The notes under the pieces: generated by a model
What the model saw: only the letters and a program-made list of their open reading frames with translations
The model's database searches: none
Told to the model about the DNA's origin: nothing
Translations under genes and position numbers: made by a program
Assembly: GCA_913049845.1 (NCBI GenBank)
Contig: CAJWZE010000002.1
Span: 1 to 64,000, forward strand
Source: an uncultured Cryomorphaceae bacterium
Lineage (GTDB): Bacteria > Bacteroidota > Bacteroidia > Flavobacteriales > Schleiferiaceae
Reading direction: 5' to 3'
Length of the DNA: 64,000 nt
Shown: positions 9,195 through 19,014 of the stretch, piece after piece
Numbering within the stretch: position 1 is the stretch's first letter
Layout: each line of letters begins with the position of its first letter

Positions 9195-10580
9195 ATGCAG
9201 AACAAACCTAAACTCAGTTTTTGGCAAATTTGGAATATGAGCTTCGGCTTTTTGGGTATCCAGTTTGGATACGCGCTACAAGGCGGATTCATGAGCCGAA
9301 TTTTTGAAACGCTCGGTGCCGACGAGTACAGCCTTCCATTGTTGTGGATAGCAGCGCCGCTCACGGGTCTTATTGTCCAGCCCATTATTGGGCAGATGAG
9401 CGACAACACTTGGCATCCAAGGTTTGGTCGTCGCCGTCCTTATTTTTTAGTAGGGGCAGTGCTCGCATCACTAACTCTTTTGGTTGTCCCGCACAGTTCG
9501 GCCCTTTGGATGGCAGCAGGTGGACTATGGATTCTTGATGCCACGATGAACATCAGTATGGAGCCGTTCCGCGCTTTGGTCGCGGATAAGTTGCCAGACA
9601 GCCAGCGCAGCTTCGGCTTTGTTGTTCAGACACTGATTATTGGTGTCAGTACTTGGGTAGCTTCAAACCTGCCGCTGATGGTGAGCTCTTTAGGCGTGAG
9701 CAATGAAGCATTGCCTGGCGCTGTGCCGATTTCGGTAAAGGTCGCCTTTGGAATAGGAGCCGCGGTATTCATTCTGTCTATTCTATATACCGTTTTTACG
9801 ACCGACGAATATCCACCGGAGGACATGGAAGCTTTCCGTGCTGAGCAAAAGGAGAAATCGGGTTTCGCAAATACTATTTCTGAAGTATTCAAGAACATCG
9901 CGGATATGCCGAAGACTATGAAGCGTTTAGGTGTGGTTCAATTCTTCTCATGGTTTGCCTTCTTCTGTATGTGGTCTATGGCCAACCCAGCATTGACCGA
10001 TCACGTGTTTAATGCTGCGAAGCCGGCGACCATTGATTTTGCCGCAACTACTGCGGAGCAAATAGAGATTTATCAAATAGCGGACAAAGCATTTAACGAC
10101 GCGTCAAACAGGGTAGGCTCGTACATGGGAAATTACGGTTTGAGCTCTATGATATTTGCATTGTTATTAACCCTTTGGACGGCCAAAAAACGCATCAATA
10201 GAAAATTTGTTCACATGTCTAGCTTGTTTGCTGGGGCTTACGGGTTCATTAGCATGTACTTCATTACGGAGCCATCAATGCTTATTATTAGCTTCGTTTG
10301 CATCGGATTTAGCTGGGGATCTACCCTGTCTATGCCGTATGCTATGTTGAGCTCCACCCTTGACCCAAAAAGAATGGGTGTGTATATGGGCATCTTCAAT
10401 ATGTTTATTGTAATCCCACAGATTGTTGCAGCAACCTCGTTAACGACTATCTACAAAGGAGTATTTGGTGTAGATCCAATAAACGCGATGCTGCTTGCAG
10501 GCACATCGCTGGTCATCGCAGGTCTGTCGAATTTTTTAATTACTAACAAGAAGGCAGTGACATACACACCTGAGACCTAA
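9195..10580 (+). CDS. MFS sugar transporter, SLC45/GPH-like
   Basis: FWQIWNMSFGFLGIQFGYALQ, PIIGQMSDNTWHPRFGRRRPYFLVGA, multiple TM segments. Confidence 0.88.
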   Translation: MQNKPKLSFWQIWNMSFGFLGIQFGYALQGGFMSRIFETLGADEYSLPLLWIAAPLTGLIVQPIIGQMSDNTWHPRFGRRRPYFLVGAVLASLTLLVVPHSSALWMAAGGLWILDATMNISMEPFRALVADKLPDSQRSFGFVVQTLIIGVSTWVASNLPLMVSSLGVSNEALPGAVPISVKVAFGIGAAVFILSILYTVFTTDEYPPEDMEAFRAEQKEKSGFANTISEVFKNIADMPKTMKRLGVVQFFSWFAFFCMWSMANPALTDHVFNAAKPATIDFAATTAEQIEIYQIADKAFNDASNRVGSYMGNYGLSSMIFALLLTLWTAKKRINRKFVHMSSLFAGAYGFISMYFITEPSMLIISFVCIGFSWGSTLSMPYAMLSSTLDPKRMGVYMGIFNMFIVIPQIVAATSLTTIYKGVFGVDPINAMLLAGTSLVIAGLSNFLITNKKAVTYTPET

Positions 10581-11453
10581 TTAAAGCGGTCTTTTTTGCT
10601 TTCGGAATTCGCGGGGGGAAATATTTTTTATCTTTAAGAAGGAACGGTTGAATGAAGAACTAGAGTTGAACCCGCTCTCTTCAGCGACCTCTGACATTGG
10701 CTTGTTAGTATTGACAAGCAGGTGTGAGGCGACTGTAGTGCGGAGCTGCATCAAGTAGTCGGTAAAGGTCAGTCCTGATGTCTGACGGAACCAACGGCTA
10801 AAGCTCTGCTCAGTCATGCTTGCGATATCTGAGATTTCGGCAAGTGTTATGGTTTGTTGGTAATTGTCCTGAATGTATTTAGAAACGCGTTCCATACGTT
10901 TGCTAATCTTCTGACTCATGACGTTGCTGTACGCACTTGTCGTAGAAATAGTCTTAAGTTCTTTTCGCTCCGCAATAGAAGCCATCAGGCTGAAGAAGGC
11001 CCCTATGCTTTTTAAGGAATTGGTTCCAACTATATTTGCGAAATCTTCGTGCTCTTCTGGTGTGAATTGTCCCAGGTCAACACCAAAACTCATAGCTTTA
11101 AAAAGTGGCCCCAATGCTGCACTTTCTTTAAATGAATTTAGCCATTCTTGGGTAAATTGGAGTCCCCAACATTCCCGATCCATTATCATTTCTTCTTCGT
11201 CTGAAGCCACAAAGTTGTGGGGTAGATAAGGGCCGAGTAAGAATGCCTGTCCGACTTTGAATTCAACAATCTTGTTTCCAATAAAAGCGAGGCCTTCGCC
11301 TTTGACCACATAGGTGATTTCAATTTCTGGATGGTAGTGCCAGTAGTCGGTAAAAATGGATGGCCCACGTTGACCGACGCTTTGTGAAAGTATATAGCTG
11401 TGGTAGCTTCTGTCTTTTTCGTCAATACGTATGTTTTCGATCGTCGCTTTCAT
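10581..11453 (-). CDS. AraC-family regulator with N-terminal cupin
   Basis: YHPEIEITYVVKGEGLAFIGNKI cupin; C-terminal HTH_18 (ITLAEISDIASMTEQSFSRWFRQTSGLTFTDYLMQLR...VAEESGFNSSSSFNRSF). Confidence 0.93.
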   Translation of the reverse strand: MKATIENIRIDEKDRSYHSYILSQSVGQRGPSIFTDYWHYHPEIEITYVVKGEGLAFIGNKIVEFKVGQAFLLGPYLPHNFVASDEEEMIMDRECWGLQFTQEWLNSFKESAALGPLFKAMSFGVDLGQFTPEEHEDFANIVGTNSLKSIGAFFSLMASIAERKELKTISTTSAYSNVMSQKISKRMERVSKYIQDNYQQTITLAEISDIASMTEQSFSRWFRQTSGLTFTDYLMQLRTTVASHLLVNTNKPMSEVAEESGFNSSSSFNRSFLKIKNISPREFRKQKRPL

Positions 11454-11857
11454 TGCTCAAATTCGCATATTACGGCTTCCCAACGATAAAATACCGAGCC
11501 GCTGTTCTTGTCGTAGCTGAGTAAAGGTTCTTTTTCTCACCAGTATTCGAAGCTTCTCGCCTTATATGAAGCAATTACGACTAATACCCATCTCGAATAT
11601 TCGCTCGTTGCTTCGAGGATGTGATAACTGCCTTTTGGCACGCTATGGGTGAACAGGGATGTTCTCCGTACCCTTACAAAAGAGCCCAATTCTTGACACA
11701 AATTTGCGAAAAGGAAGTTTAAGGCGCTATTCTTCATTTTTTGTAGTATAATGCGATAATATGGTTAAAAACCGGCAGAAAAGGCTTGTTTTGAGCGATT
11801 TCTATGTGTTAATTTTAAGAAGTAATCGATACATTAATTACTAACCAAATTTTTAAT

Positions 11858-13486
11858 ATGAAAAAGTTTTACGCTTTAGCAGCTGCCTCGTTCCTAGGAG
11901 TAAGCGCATTGGCACAAACAACTTACAGCGTGACCTTCCAGGTTGATATGGGTTCTGCCACCATCAACTCTAACGGTGTTCACGTTGCGGGGTCGTTCCA
12001 GTCTTGGTCTCCAAGCACGACTTCATTGACGCAGGTAGGCACATCATCTATCTATTCAACGACTGTAACTGTCAACGCAGGACAGTTGGAGTATAAATTT
12101 TTGAACGGAAACGCATGGGGCGACGATGAGAGCGTTCCGGCGCCAATCCAAGTAGGCACTAACGGTAATAGTAACCGTTGGGCTGTGATTTCTCAGGATA
12201 CTACACTGCCAGCAGTAATGTTCGGCGGTGCTGCTCCTGCAGGTCAAAAAGCGATACAATTCAAGGTGGATATGGCGCTTCAGACTGTTTCTTCAGATTC
12301 AGTTCACGTAGCGGGTAACTTCCAAGGTTGGGATCCAGCGAAGTCGCAGATGGTTAATTTTGATGGCGTACACCGTTACATTGCTTATGTAGGCAAGACA
12401 GATTCTACGTACTTCAAGTTTATAAACGGTAACGGATGGAGTGTTGTTGAATCGGTGCCTTCTGCTTGTCAGGCTTCTTCTGCGGGTATTCTCCAAGGTG
12501 ATAACCGATTTTACATAGATACGCTTAGTAGTATCTACGAAGTCTGCTACTCGCAATGTGGTCCATGTACAGTAGTTCCGACGTACGACATTACTATCAA
12601 TGTTGATGTAAGCTCTTTGACTGCATGTTCGATGATTGACTCTGTAACACTTGCTGGTCCAATCAACGGATGGGGCGGTGAGTTGATGACTGATCCTGAC
12701 GGTGATGGTGTTTACTCCATATCTTACCTTAATGTTGATTCAGGTGATTTCCAGTTCAAGGCACGTTACCACCTAGCGGGTGCGACCAACTGGGAAGGCG
12801 GAGGCAACAAAATTGTTGTTGTAAGCTCTGACTCCGTAGTTGCGCCTCGTTGTTTCGGTAACGATACGTACGGTCCATGTCCTACAACTCCACCTACGGC
12901 TGATGTAACATTTATTGTTGACTTCACGCAGGCATCTTTCACTCCAGCAGATACAGTTTACCTGATGGGTAACTTCACGCAGTGGAGTGCGAATGCTATT
13001 CCAATGGTGGCTCACTCTCAAGCAGGTCAGTACATCGCTACTGTTGCTCAGTACTGTCCAGGTACTATGGAGTACAGGTTCTCTAATGGCGATCCGTCAA
13101 ACAACTCTAACCACGAACCAGTTCCTGTTGATTGTGGTGTAGACAACGGTGTAGGCTCGTACAACCGTTTCTTCGCGCGGACAGGCTCTGTAGATACTGT
13201 AAAGCACATTTACGGTGCTTGTTCATTTATCTCTATTGAAGAAACCGGATTGGATGCTTTAGTCATCTACCCAAACCCGATGACTGATGTTGCGACTATC
13301 GCTCTAGGTAACTCTGATTTTTATACTGTTCGTGTAACGGACATTACTGGCCGTTTGGTTGCTGCTATGGGAAATACTCAGGGCAATGTTGAGTTGAACG
13401 CCTCAGAAATGGTTCGCGGTATGTATTTCGTGAATATCGCGAACTCTAAAGGTGAGTTGAGAACAATGAAGATTATCGTAGAATAA
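11858..13486 (+). CDS. T9SS-secreted protein with four E-set/glycogen-binding (CBM48/CBM20-like) repeats and type-A sorting domain
   Basis: Repeats FQVDMG..NGVHVAGSFQSWSPS, FKVDMA..DSVHVAGNFQGWDPA, INVDVS..DSVTLAGPINGWGG, FIVDFT..DTVYLMGNFTQWSAN; C-terminus VIYPNPMTDVATIALGN...VRVTDITGRLV. Confidence 0.8.
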   Translation: MKKFYALAAASFLGVSALAQTTYSVTFQVDMGSATINSNGVHVAGSFQSWSPSTTSLTQVGTSSIYSTTVTVNAGQLEYKFLNGNAWGDDESVPAPIQVGTNGNSNRWAVISQDTTLPAVMFGGAAPAGQKAIQFKVDMALQTVSSDSVHVAGNFQGWDPAKSQMVNFDGVHRYIAYVGKTDSTYFKFINGNGWSVVESVPSACQASSAGILQGDNRFYIDTLSSIYEVCYSQCGPCTVVPTYDITINVDVSSLTACSMIDSVTLAGPINGWGGELMTDPDGDGVYSISYLNVDSGDFQFKARYHLAGATNWEGGGNKIVVVSSDSVVAPRCFGNDTYGPCPTTPPTADVTFIVDFTQASFTPADTVYLMGNFTQWSANAIPMVAHSQAGQYIATVAQYCPGTMEYRFSNGDPSNNSNHEPVPVDCGVDNGVGSYNRFFARTGSVDTVKHIYGACSFISIEETGLDALVIYPNPMTDVATIALGNSDFYTVRVTDITGRLVAAMGNTQGNVELNASEMVRGMYFVNIANSKGELRTMKIIVE

Positions 13487-13563
13487 TCTTCTCCCTCAAC
13501 ATGTTCCTCTTGAAACAAAGCCCTGGCGCAGCGCGCGGGCTATTTACCAAATATTTATGAAAC

Positions 13564-13591
13564 AAAAAGGCGGCTCGATGGCCGCCTTTTT
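13564..13591. terminator. Bidirectional intrinsic terminator
   Basis: AAAAAGGCGGC-TCGATG-GCCGCCTTTTT between convergent genes. Confidence 0.85.
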
Positions 13592-13612
13592 CAGTAATTA
13601 TATTTGTCTTTT

Positions 13613-14287
13613 TTATAAGACTAATCCGTTCTCAACAGCAAATCTTACGAGACCAGCAGTATTGTTCATACCCAGCTTATTTAAGATGTTCTGACGGTGA
13701 TTATCAATGGTTCTTTTTGACAAGAAGAGTTGTTTTGAAATTTGCTCATTGGTGAGTTGGTCACAAATTAGTTGAATGATTTCTACTTCTCGTTTACTCA
13801 ATCGAGCTACTGCTGGATTATCGCTTTTAAGTTCGGCCACACCTTTCCCAAGAATCTTCTTTTCTATCAATCCATTGGCAAGTGATTGTGTGTAGCAAAG
13901 TTTTCCATCCAGGACAGTTGTTATGGATGCAACAAGTTCTGAGGTTCCTACACTTTTAAGAACATAGCCTTTGGCGCCTGCTTCAAGCATATTAGAAGCT
14001 TTGTCTACATCCCCGTAGTTTGATAGGGCAAGAACTCGAAGGTCCGGGTGTGTTTCAAGGGCCTTCTTGGTTAAGGACGGCCCGTCGGTCGCTTCCAACT
14101 TATAGTCCATAATTACGATATCGAATTCCGCTTTACTCAGTTTTGCAGACATTTCACCGCCATTTCCAGCCTCTGAAACCTCAAAGCGGTGGCCTTCAAA
14201 ATCTCCCATTTCGAGCATTGTTTTAATACCATCTCTTAGGATAGGATGATCGTCCACTATGAGTATTTTGACATTTTTCTTTGCCAT
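13613..14287 (-). CDS. NarL/FixJ-family (LuxR-HTH) response regulator
   Basis: ILIVDDHPILRDGIKTML, FDIVIMDYKLEATDGPSL, LSKREVEIIQLICDQLTNEQISKQLFLSKRTIDNHRQNILNKLG. Confidence 0.93.
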   Translation of the reverse strand: MAKKNVKILIVDDHPILRDGIKTMLEMGDFEGHRFEVSEAGNGGEMSAKLSKAEFDIVIMDYKLEATDGPSLTKKALETHPDLRVLALSNYGDVDKASNMLEAGAKGYVLKSVGTSELVASITTVLDGKLCYTQSLANGLIEKKILGKGVAELKSDNPAVARLSKREVEIIQLICDQLTNEQISKQLFLSKRTIDNHRQNILNKLGMNNTAGLVRFAVENGLVL

Positions 14288-14431
14288 AATTCTGTGTAAA
14301 TACGCGATTTTGACTGCGTTAAATATACTAAGATTTGTTTTTGATTAGGTTTTTAGCCTGAAAACGGACATATAATTTTGTGATTTTGAATCAATTAGAA
14401 GTCAACTCTTTATGAAGTCCCGGAATTGCAC

Positions 14432-14439
14432 TATATTTG
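14432..14439 (+). promoter_or_regulatory. TATATTTG, candidate -7 box for rimP-nusA-infB
   Basis: TAnnTTTG match upstream of rimP; -33 element not clear. Confidence 0.5.
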
Positions 14440-14458
14440 TCAAAACTTTTTGGCACTC

Positions 14459-14485
14459 AAAAGGGGGACTTCGGTCCCCTCTTTT
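14459..14485 (+). terminator. UUCG-tetraloop terminator-like hairpin in rimP leader (candidate attenuator)
   Basis: AAAAGGGGGAC-TTCG-GTCCCCTCTTTT, 14 nt before the rimP ATG at 14500. Confidence 0.6.
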
Positions 14486-14499
14486 ATTGCCGGTAATTG

Positions 14500-14940
14500 A
14501 TGAAATACGCAGAAATTGAAAAGGCCGCTGAGCAGGCCGTGCTTGCGAACGACGCATTTTTGGTAGAGCTTGAGGTAAAACCAAATAACGTAATTATTGT
14601 CTATGTTGATGCAGACGAAGGTCTTTCGATGGATCAGATAAAAATGATTAATAGGAACATAGAATCAGAATTAGACCGTGATGTTGAAGACTTTAATCTT
14701 ACCGTAAGTAGTCCAGACTTGAACAGGCCCTTAAAAATTTGGCGCCAATATCGGAAAAATGTCGGTCGCTTTCTGAAGGTGACATTCAATGACCGCAAGG
14801 TGGAAGGAAAGTTGGAAAAGGTGGAGCAGGATTTTTTGGTCCTAGGCGTTCCTCAAAAGAAGAAGAGTGCCCCACATGTTGAATTGGAAATACAGTTTGC
14901 TGACATCGCGGAAGCGAAGGTCGCGATTAGATTTAATTAG
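14500..14940 (+). CDS. rimP: Ribosome maturation factor RimP
   Basis: Position upstream of nusA-infB; VEVKPNNVIIVYVDADEGLSMDQIKMINRNIESELD, DFNLTVSSPDLNRPL. Confidence 0.92.
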   Translation: MKYAEIEKAAEQAVLANDAFLVELEVKPNNVIIVYVDADEGLSMDQIKMINRNIESELDRDVEDFNLTVSSPDLNRPLKIWRQYRKNVGRFLKVTFNDRKVEGKLEKVEQDFLVLGVPQKKKSAPHVELEIQFADIAEAKVAIRFN

Positions 14941-14960
14941 AAGTTTTAGTTTTATAGATA

Positions 14961-16205
14961 ATGGAAAATCAGGCGATTATCGAAAGCTTCCTCGCCTTTA
15001 AAGAGGAAAAGAACATCGACAGAACCACTTTGATGGCCTTCATTGAGGAGGCCTTCCGCAATCAGTTGCGGAAGAAATACGAGACCGATGAAAACTTTGA
15101 TGTTATTGTTAACCCAGATAAGGGTGATTTGGAGATCTGGCACAATAGAACCGTAGTTGAAGACGGAGCGGTTGAAGACCAGAATCAAGAAATAGAATTG
15201 AGTGCAGCACTTCGTATCGAGCCAGACTACGAGGTTGGTGAGGAGGTTTCTGAAGAGATAAAATTAATTGACCTTGGTCGACGTTTCATCTTGGCATTCC
15301 GTCAAAACTTGGTAAGCAGAATTCAAGAACACGATAGTTCAGAATTGTTCAAGAGATATAAAGACCTTGAAGGTGAAATCATCACCGGTGAAGTGCACCA
15401 CGTTCGTCACCGCGAGGTAATCGTCTATGACGATGAAGGAAATGAACTAATCCTTCCAAAGGATCAGATGATTGGAGAGCGTGAGTTCTTCCGTAAAGGG
15501 GACACTATTCGTGCAGTTGTAAAGGAAGTTGTCTTCCGTGGTACCAAGCCAGTTGTAATTATGTCGCGCACGGACGAGCGTTTCCTAGAGAAGCTGTTCG
15601 AGCAAGAGATTCCAGAAGTGTACGACGGCCTCATTACTATCAAAGGTGTGGTTCGTATTCCTGGCGAAAAGGCGAAAGTTGCAGTTGAATCATACGACGA
15701 CCGTATAGACCCAGTGGGTGCTTGTGTGGGTATGAAAGGTTCGCGCATCCACAGTATCGTTCGCGAATTGCGAAACGAAAATATTGATGTGATTAACTAC
15801 ACAAATAATTTACAGCTCTACATTCAACGTGCATTGAGCCCTGCGAAAGTTACATCATTGAACATCGACGAGGACAACCGCCGCGTTGAGGCTTTCCTGG
15901 CACCGGATCAAGTAAGTTTGGCTATTGGTCGAGGAGGTACAAACATCCGTTTAGCAAGTAAATTGGTGGATATGGAAATAGATGTATACCGAGACGATAT
16001 CGAGATTGAAGACGATATAGAATTAGATCAGTTCAGCGATGAAATAGAAGCTTGGGTAATCGAAGAATTGAAGAAAATTGGATGTGATACAGCAAAGAGC
16101 GTATTGAAGTTGACTAAAGAAGAATTGGTTTCAAGAGCGGATCTGGAAGAGGAAACTGTAGACAATATCGTTTCAATTCTCAAGCAAGAATTCGAGGAAG
16201 AATAA
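14961..16205 (+). CDS. nusA: Transcription termination/antitermination factor NusA
   Basis: S1/KH architecture; KVAVESYDDRIDPVGACVGMKGSRIHSIVRELRNENIDVI; LAIGRGGTNIRLASKL. Confidence 0.97.
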   Translation: MENQAIIESFLAFKEEKNIDRTTLMAFIEEAFRNQLRKKYETDENFDVIVNPDKGDLEIWHNRTVVEDGAVEDQNQEIELSAALRIEPDYEVGEEVSEEIKLIDLGRRFILAFRQNLVSRIQEHDSSELFKRYKDLEGEIITGEVHHVRHREVIVYDDEGNELILPKDQMIGEREFFRKGDTIRAVVKEVVFRGTKPVVIMSRTDERFLEKLFEQEIPEVYDGLITIKGVVRIPGEKAKVAVESYDDRIDPVGACVGMKGSRIHSIVRELRNENIDVINYTNNLQLYIQRALSPAKVTSLNIDEDNRRVEAFLAPDQVSLAIGRGGTNIRLASKLVDMEIDVYRDDIEIEDDIELDQFSDEIEAWVIEELKKIGCDTAKSVLKLTKEELVSRADLEEETVDNIVSILKQEFEEE

Positions 16206-16225
16206 GAAAACACTAAAGACACTCT

Positions 16226-18946
16226 ATGAGTAGCGTCAGATTAAGTAAGGCCACAAAAGAACTCAACATATCTCTAGAGAGAGCGATTGAAGAGTTGACA
16301 AAAAATGGCCATGACATTCCAAACAACCGTAACACAAAGATCACGGAGGAGCAGTACGAAGTGCTGAAGACTTCTTTTGCAGACGATCTTGAGCGGAAAA
16401 AGGCTGCCGAAGAGGTAAGCCAGCAGTCGAAAGAAGAGAAAGAAGTTCTTCGCGGTGGCGCTGAGGATATTGAGGCTCCAGCTCCTGTCCCTGAGGCACC
16501 GAAGGAAGAACCTGCCCTTGCTCCTCAAGCAGCGAAAAATAAGTCAAAGGCTGAGGAGAACGCGGAAGTGCCTCCAGAGGAGTCTGCGGGGGACTTAAAA
16601 GTCAAGGGTAAGATTGATATTGATGCCCAGAAGCCAAAGATAAAGACAAAATCAGCTGCTGCTGAAGCACCGGTAGACAACAAGAATCATAAGCCTACTG
16701 AAAAAGGGCCAAAGAAGGCCGCTGGCGGCGCGAAACCTCAAAAGCAAGCGCCAAATATAAAGGCTGAGGAAAAGGCAGAAGAAGCACAACCCTTTGAGGC
16801 TGAAATCAAAACGAAGTATGTTAAGATTGACGGTCCTAAGTTCACCGGTGAGAAGATTGAACTTCCGGTCGAAAAGCCAAAGACCCCTAAAAAGAAGCGT
16901 ACACGCATTAAAACGCAAGGTCCAGGGGGTGCTACACCAGCCCAAGCGGATCCGAAAAGCAGAAACCAACGTGGAGGAAATAACCAAAACCGCGGCAAAG
17001 GAAAAGTCCGTCGAAACCAACCTGTAGTACAAAAACAGGAATTGACAGATGAGCAAATACAAAAACAGATTAAAGAAACTCTAGAAAAACTTACTTCAGG
17101 TAAGAAGAATAAGGGGGCTAAGATTCGCCGTGATAAGCGTGCCGAACGTCGTGAAAAAGAGGAGCTTAAGGATATACAAGCCGCGGAAGAAAGTAAAGTA
17201 CTGAAGGTAACCGAATTCGTAACGGTTACTGAGCTTGCGAACATGATGGAGGTAAGCGTCAACGACGTTATCGCTTCTTTGATGGGTGTTGGTGTCATGG
17301 TGACTATGAACCAACGTCTTGACGCAGAAATGCTTGAGATGGTGGCCGAAGAATTCGGCTTCGGGGTCAACTTCGTAGACGAGGAGGTTACAGAAACCTT
17401 CCAAGAGGAAGAAGACAAAGAAGAAGATTTGAAACCACGTTCCCCAATCGTAACGGTGATGGGTCATGTCGACCACGGTAAGACGTCTCTTTTGGATTAC
17501 ATTCGCAAGGCGAACGTAATTGCTGGTGAGGCTGGTGGTATCACCCAACATATCGGCGCCTACAATGTTAAGGTTCATACTGGTCAGGCAATTACCTTCT
17601 TAGACACTCCGGGTCACGAAGCCTTCACGGCAATGCGTGCGCGCGGCGCACAGGTAACGGATATTGCTATTATTGTAGTTGCAGCGGACGATGCCGTCAT
17701 GCCACAGACAAAAGAAGCCATCTCTCACGCTCAGGCAGCCGGAGTTCCTATTGTTATTGCCATTAACAAGGTGGACCGTGATGTAGCCAATCCAAACAAG
17801 ATTATGGAGCAACTTTCTCAGGAGAACATCTTGGTTGAAGATTGGGGTGGTACTATCCAGTGTCAGCAGATTTCTGCCAAAACAGGGCTTAACATAGAAG
17901 AGCTTCTTGATAAAGTTCTTCTTGAAGCGGAAATGCTTGACCTCAAAGCAAACCCAGATAAAAATGCTAGCGGTACTATCGTAGAAGCCTCCTTGGATAA
18001 AGGTCGCGGTTACATGTGTACAGCATTGATTCAAGCAGGTACTATGCAGGTTGGGGATTACGTTCTCGCTGGCCAGTACTCGGGTAAGGTAAAAGCGATG
18101 CTAGATGAGCGTGGCAACCGCATTCAAGTGGCAGGGCCATCGACGCCTGTAAATCTTTTAGGTTTGGACGGGGCACCTACTTCAGGCGATAAGTTTATCA
18201 TTATGCAAGACGAGCGCGAAGCTAAGCAGATTGCTGCCAAGCGTCTACAGTTGATGCGTGAGCAGAGCGTACGTTCTCAGAAGAAGATGACCCTCGAAGA
18301 GATTGGTCGTCGTCTAAAGGTGGGTGACTTTAAGGAGTTGAATATTATCCTGAAAGGTGATGTAGACGGTTCAGTTGAAGCATTGTCAGATTCTCTTCAG
18401 AAACTCACTACTGAGGAAATTCAGGTGAACATTATTCACAAGGCAGTTGGTCAGATTTCTGAGAGCGATATCCTTCTTGCGACAGCATCTGAGGCCATCG
18501 TTGTTGGTTTCCAAGTTCGTCCTTCGGCACAAGCGCGTAAGCTTGCTGAGAAAGAGGATGTGGAGATCAGAATGTACTCAATCATTTACGACGCAATCAA
18601 CGAAGTCCGCGATGCAATGGAAGGTATGTTGAGTGCTGATATGAAAGAAGAAATCAAGGGTACTGCAGAAATCCGTGAGACCTTCAAAATCTCGAAAGTT
18701 GGTACCATCGCAGGATGTATGGTTACCGAAGGCACTATCGAACGTAACCACGATGTTCGTATAATCCGTGACGGTGTGGTTGTTTACACAGGAAAATTAG
18801 GTTCTTTGAAACGATTCAAAGATGACGCGAAAGAAGTTCGTCAAGGGTTTGAATGTGGTTTGAACGTTACTAATTTTAATGATATCAAAGTCGGCGATGT
18901 TGTCGAATCCTACGCAATGGTTGAGGTGAAGCGAACGCTTGATTAA
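16226..18946 (+). CDS. infB: Translation initiation factor IF-2
   Basis: [58 protein letters not shown]. Confidence 0.98.
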   Translation: MSSVRLSKATKELNISLERAIEELTKNGHDIPNNRNTKITEEQYEVLKTSFADDLERKKAAEEVSQQSKEEKEVLRGGAEDIEAPAPVPEAPKEEPALAPQAAKNKSKAEENAEVPPEESAGDLKVKGKIDIDAQKPKIKTKSAAAEAPVDNKNHKPTEKGPKKAAGGAKPQKQAPNIKAEEKAEEAQPFEAEIKTKYVKIDGPKFTGEKIELPVEKPKTPKKKRTRIKTQGPGGATPAQADPKSRNQRGGNNQNRGKGKVRRNQPVVQKQELTDEQIQKQIKETLEKLTSGKKNKGAKIRRDKRAERREKEELKDIQAAEESKVLKVTEFVTVTELANMMEVSVNDVIASLMGVGVMVTMNQRLDAEMLEMVAEEFGFGVNFVDEEVTETFQEEEDKEEDLKPRSPIVTVMGHVDHGKTSLLDYIRKANVIAGEAGGITQHIGAYNVKVHTGQAITFLDTPGHEAFTAMRARGAQVTDIAIIVVAADDAVMPQTKEAISHAQAAGVPIVIAINKVDRDVANPNKIMEQLSQENILVEDWGGTIQCQQISAKTGLNIEELLDKVLLEAEMLDLKANPDKNASGTIVEASLDKGRGYMCTALIQAGTMQVGDYVLAGQYSGKVKAMLDERGNRIQVAGPSTPVNLLGLDGAPTSGDKFIIMQDEREAKQIAAKRLQLMREQSVRSQKKMTLEEIGRRLKVGDFKELNIILKGDVDGSVEALSDSLQKLTTEEIQVNIIHKAVGQISESDILLATASEAIVVGFQVRPSAQARKLAEKEDVEIRMYSIIYDAINEVRDAMEGMLSADMKEEIKGTAEIRETFKISKVGTIAGCMVTEGTIERNHDVRIIRDGVVVYTGKLGSLKRFKDDAKEVRQGFECGLNVTNFNDIKVGDVVESYAMVEVKRTLD

Positions 18947-18963
18947 CCGAGAAGATAAGGACG

Positions 18964-18993
18964 AAAAAGCCCGGCCATTGGCCGGGCTTTTTT
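18964..18993 (+). terminator. Intrinsic terminator after infB
   Basis: AAAAAGCCCGGCC-ATT-GGCCGGGCTTTTTT. Confidence 0.9.
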
Positions 18994-19014
18994 ATACCAT
19001 AAAATTTTATCCTC

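Noticed and set aside
16738-17418. 226-aa minus-strand Ser/Phe-rich ORF within infB
   Set aside because: Antisense of the low-complexity Lys/Glu-rich IF-2 N-terminus; typical compositional artefact.
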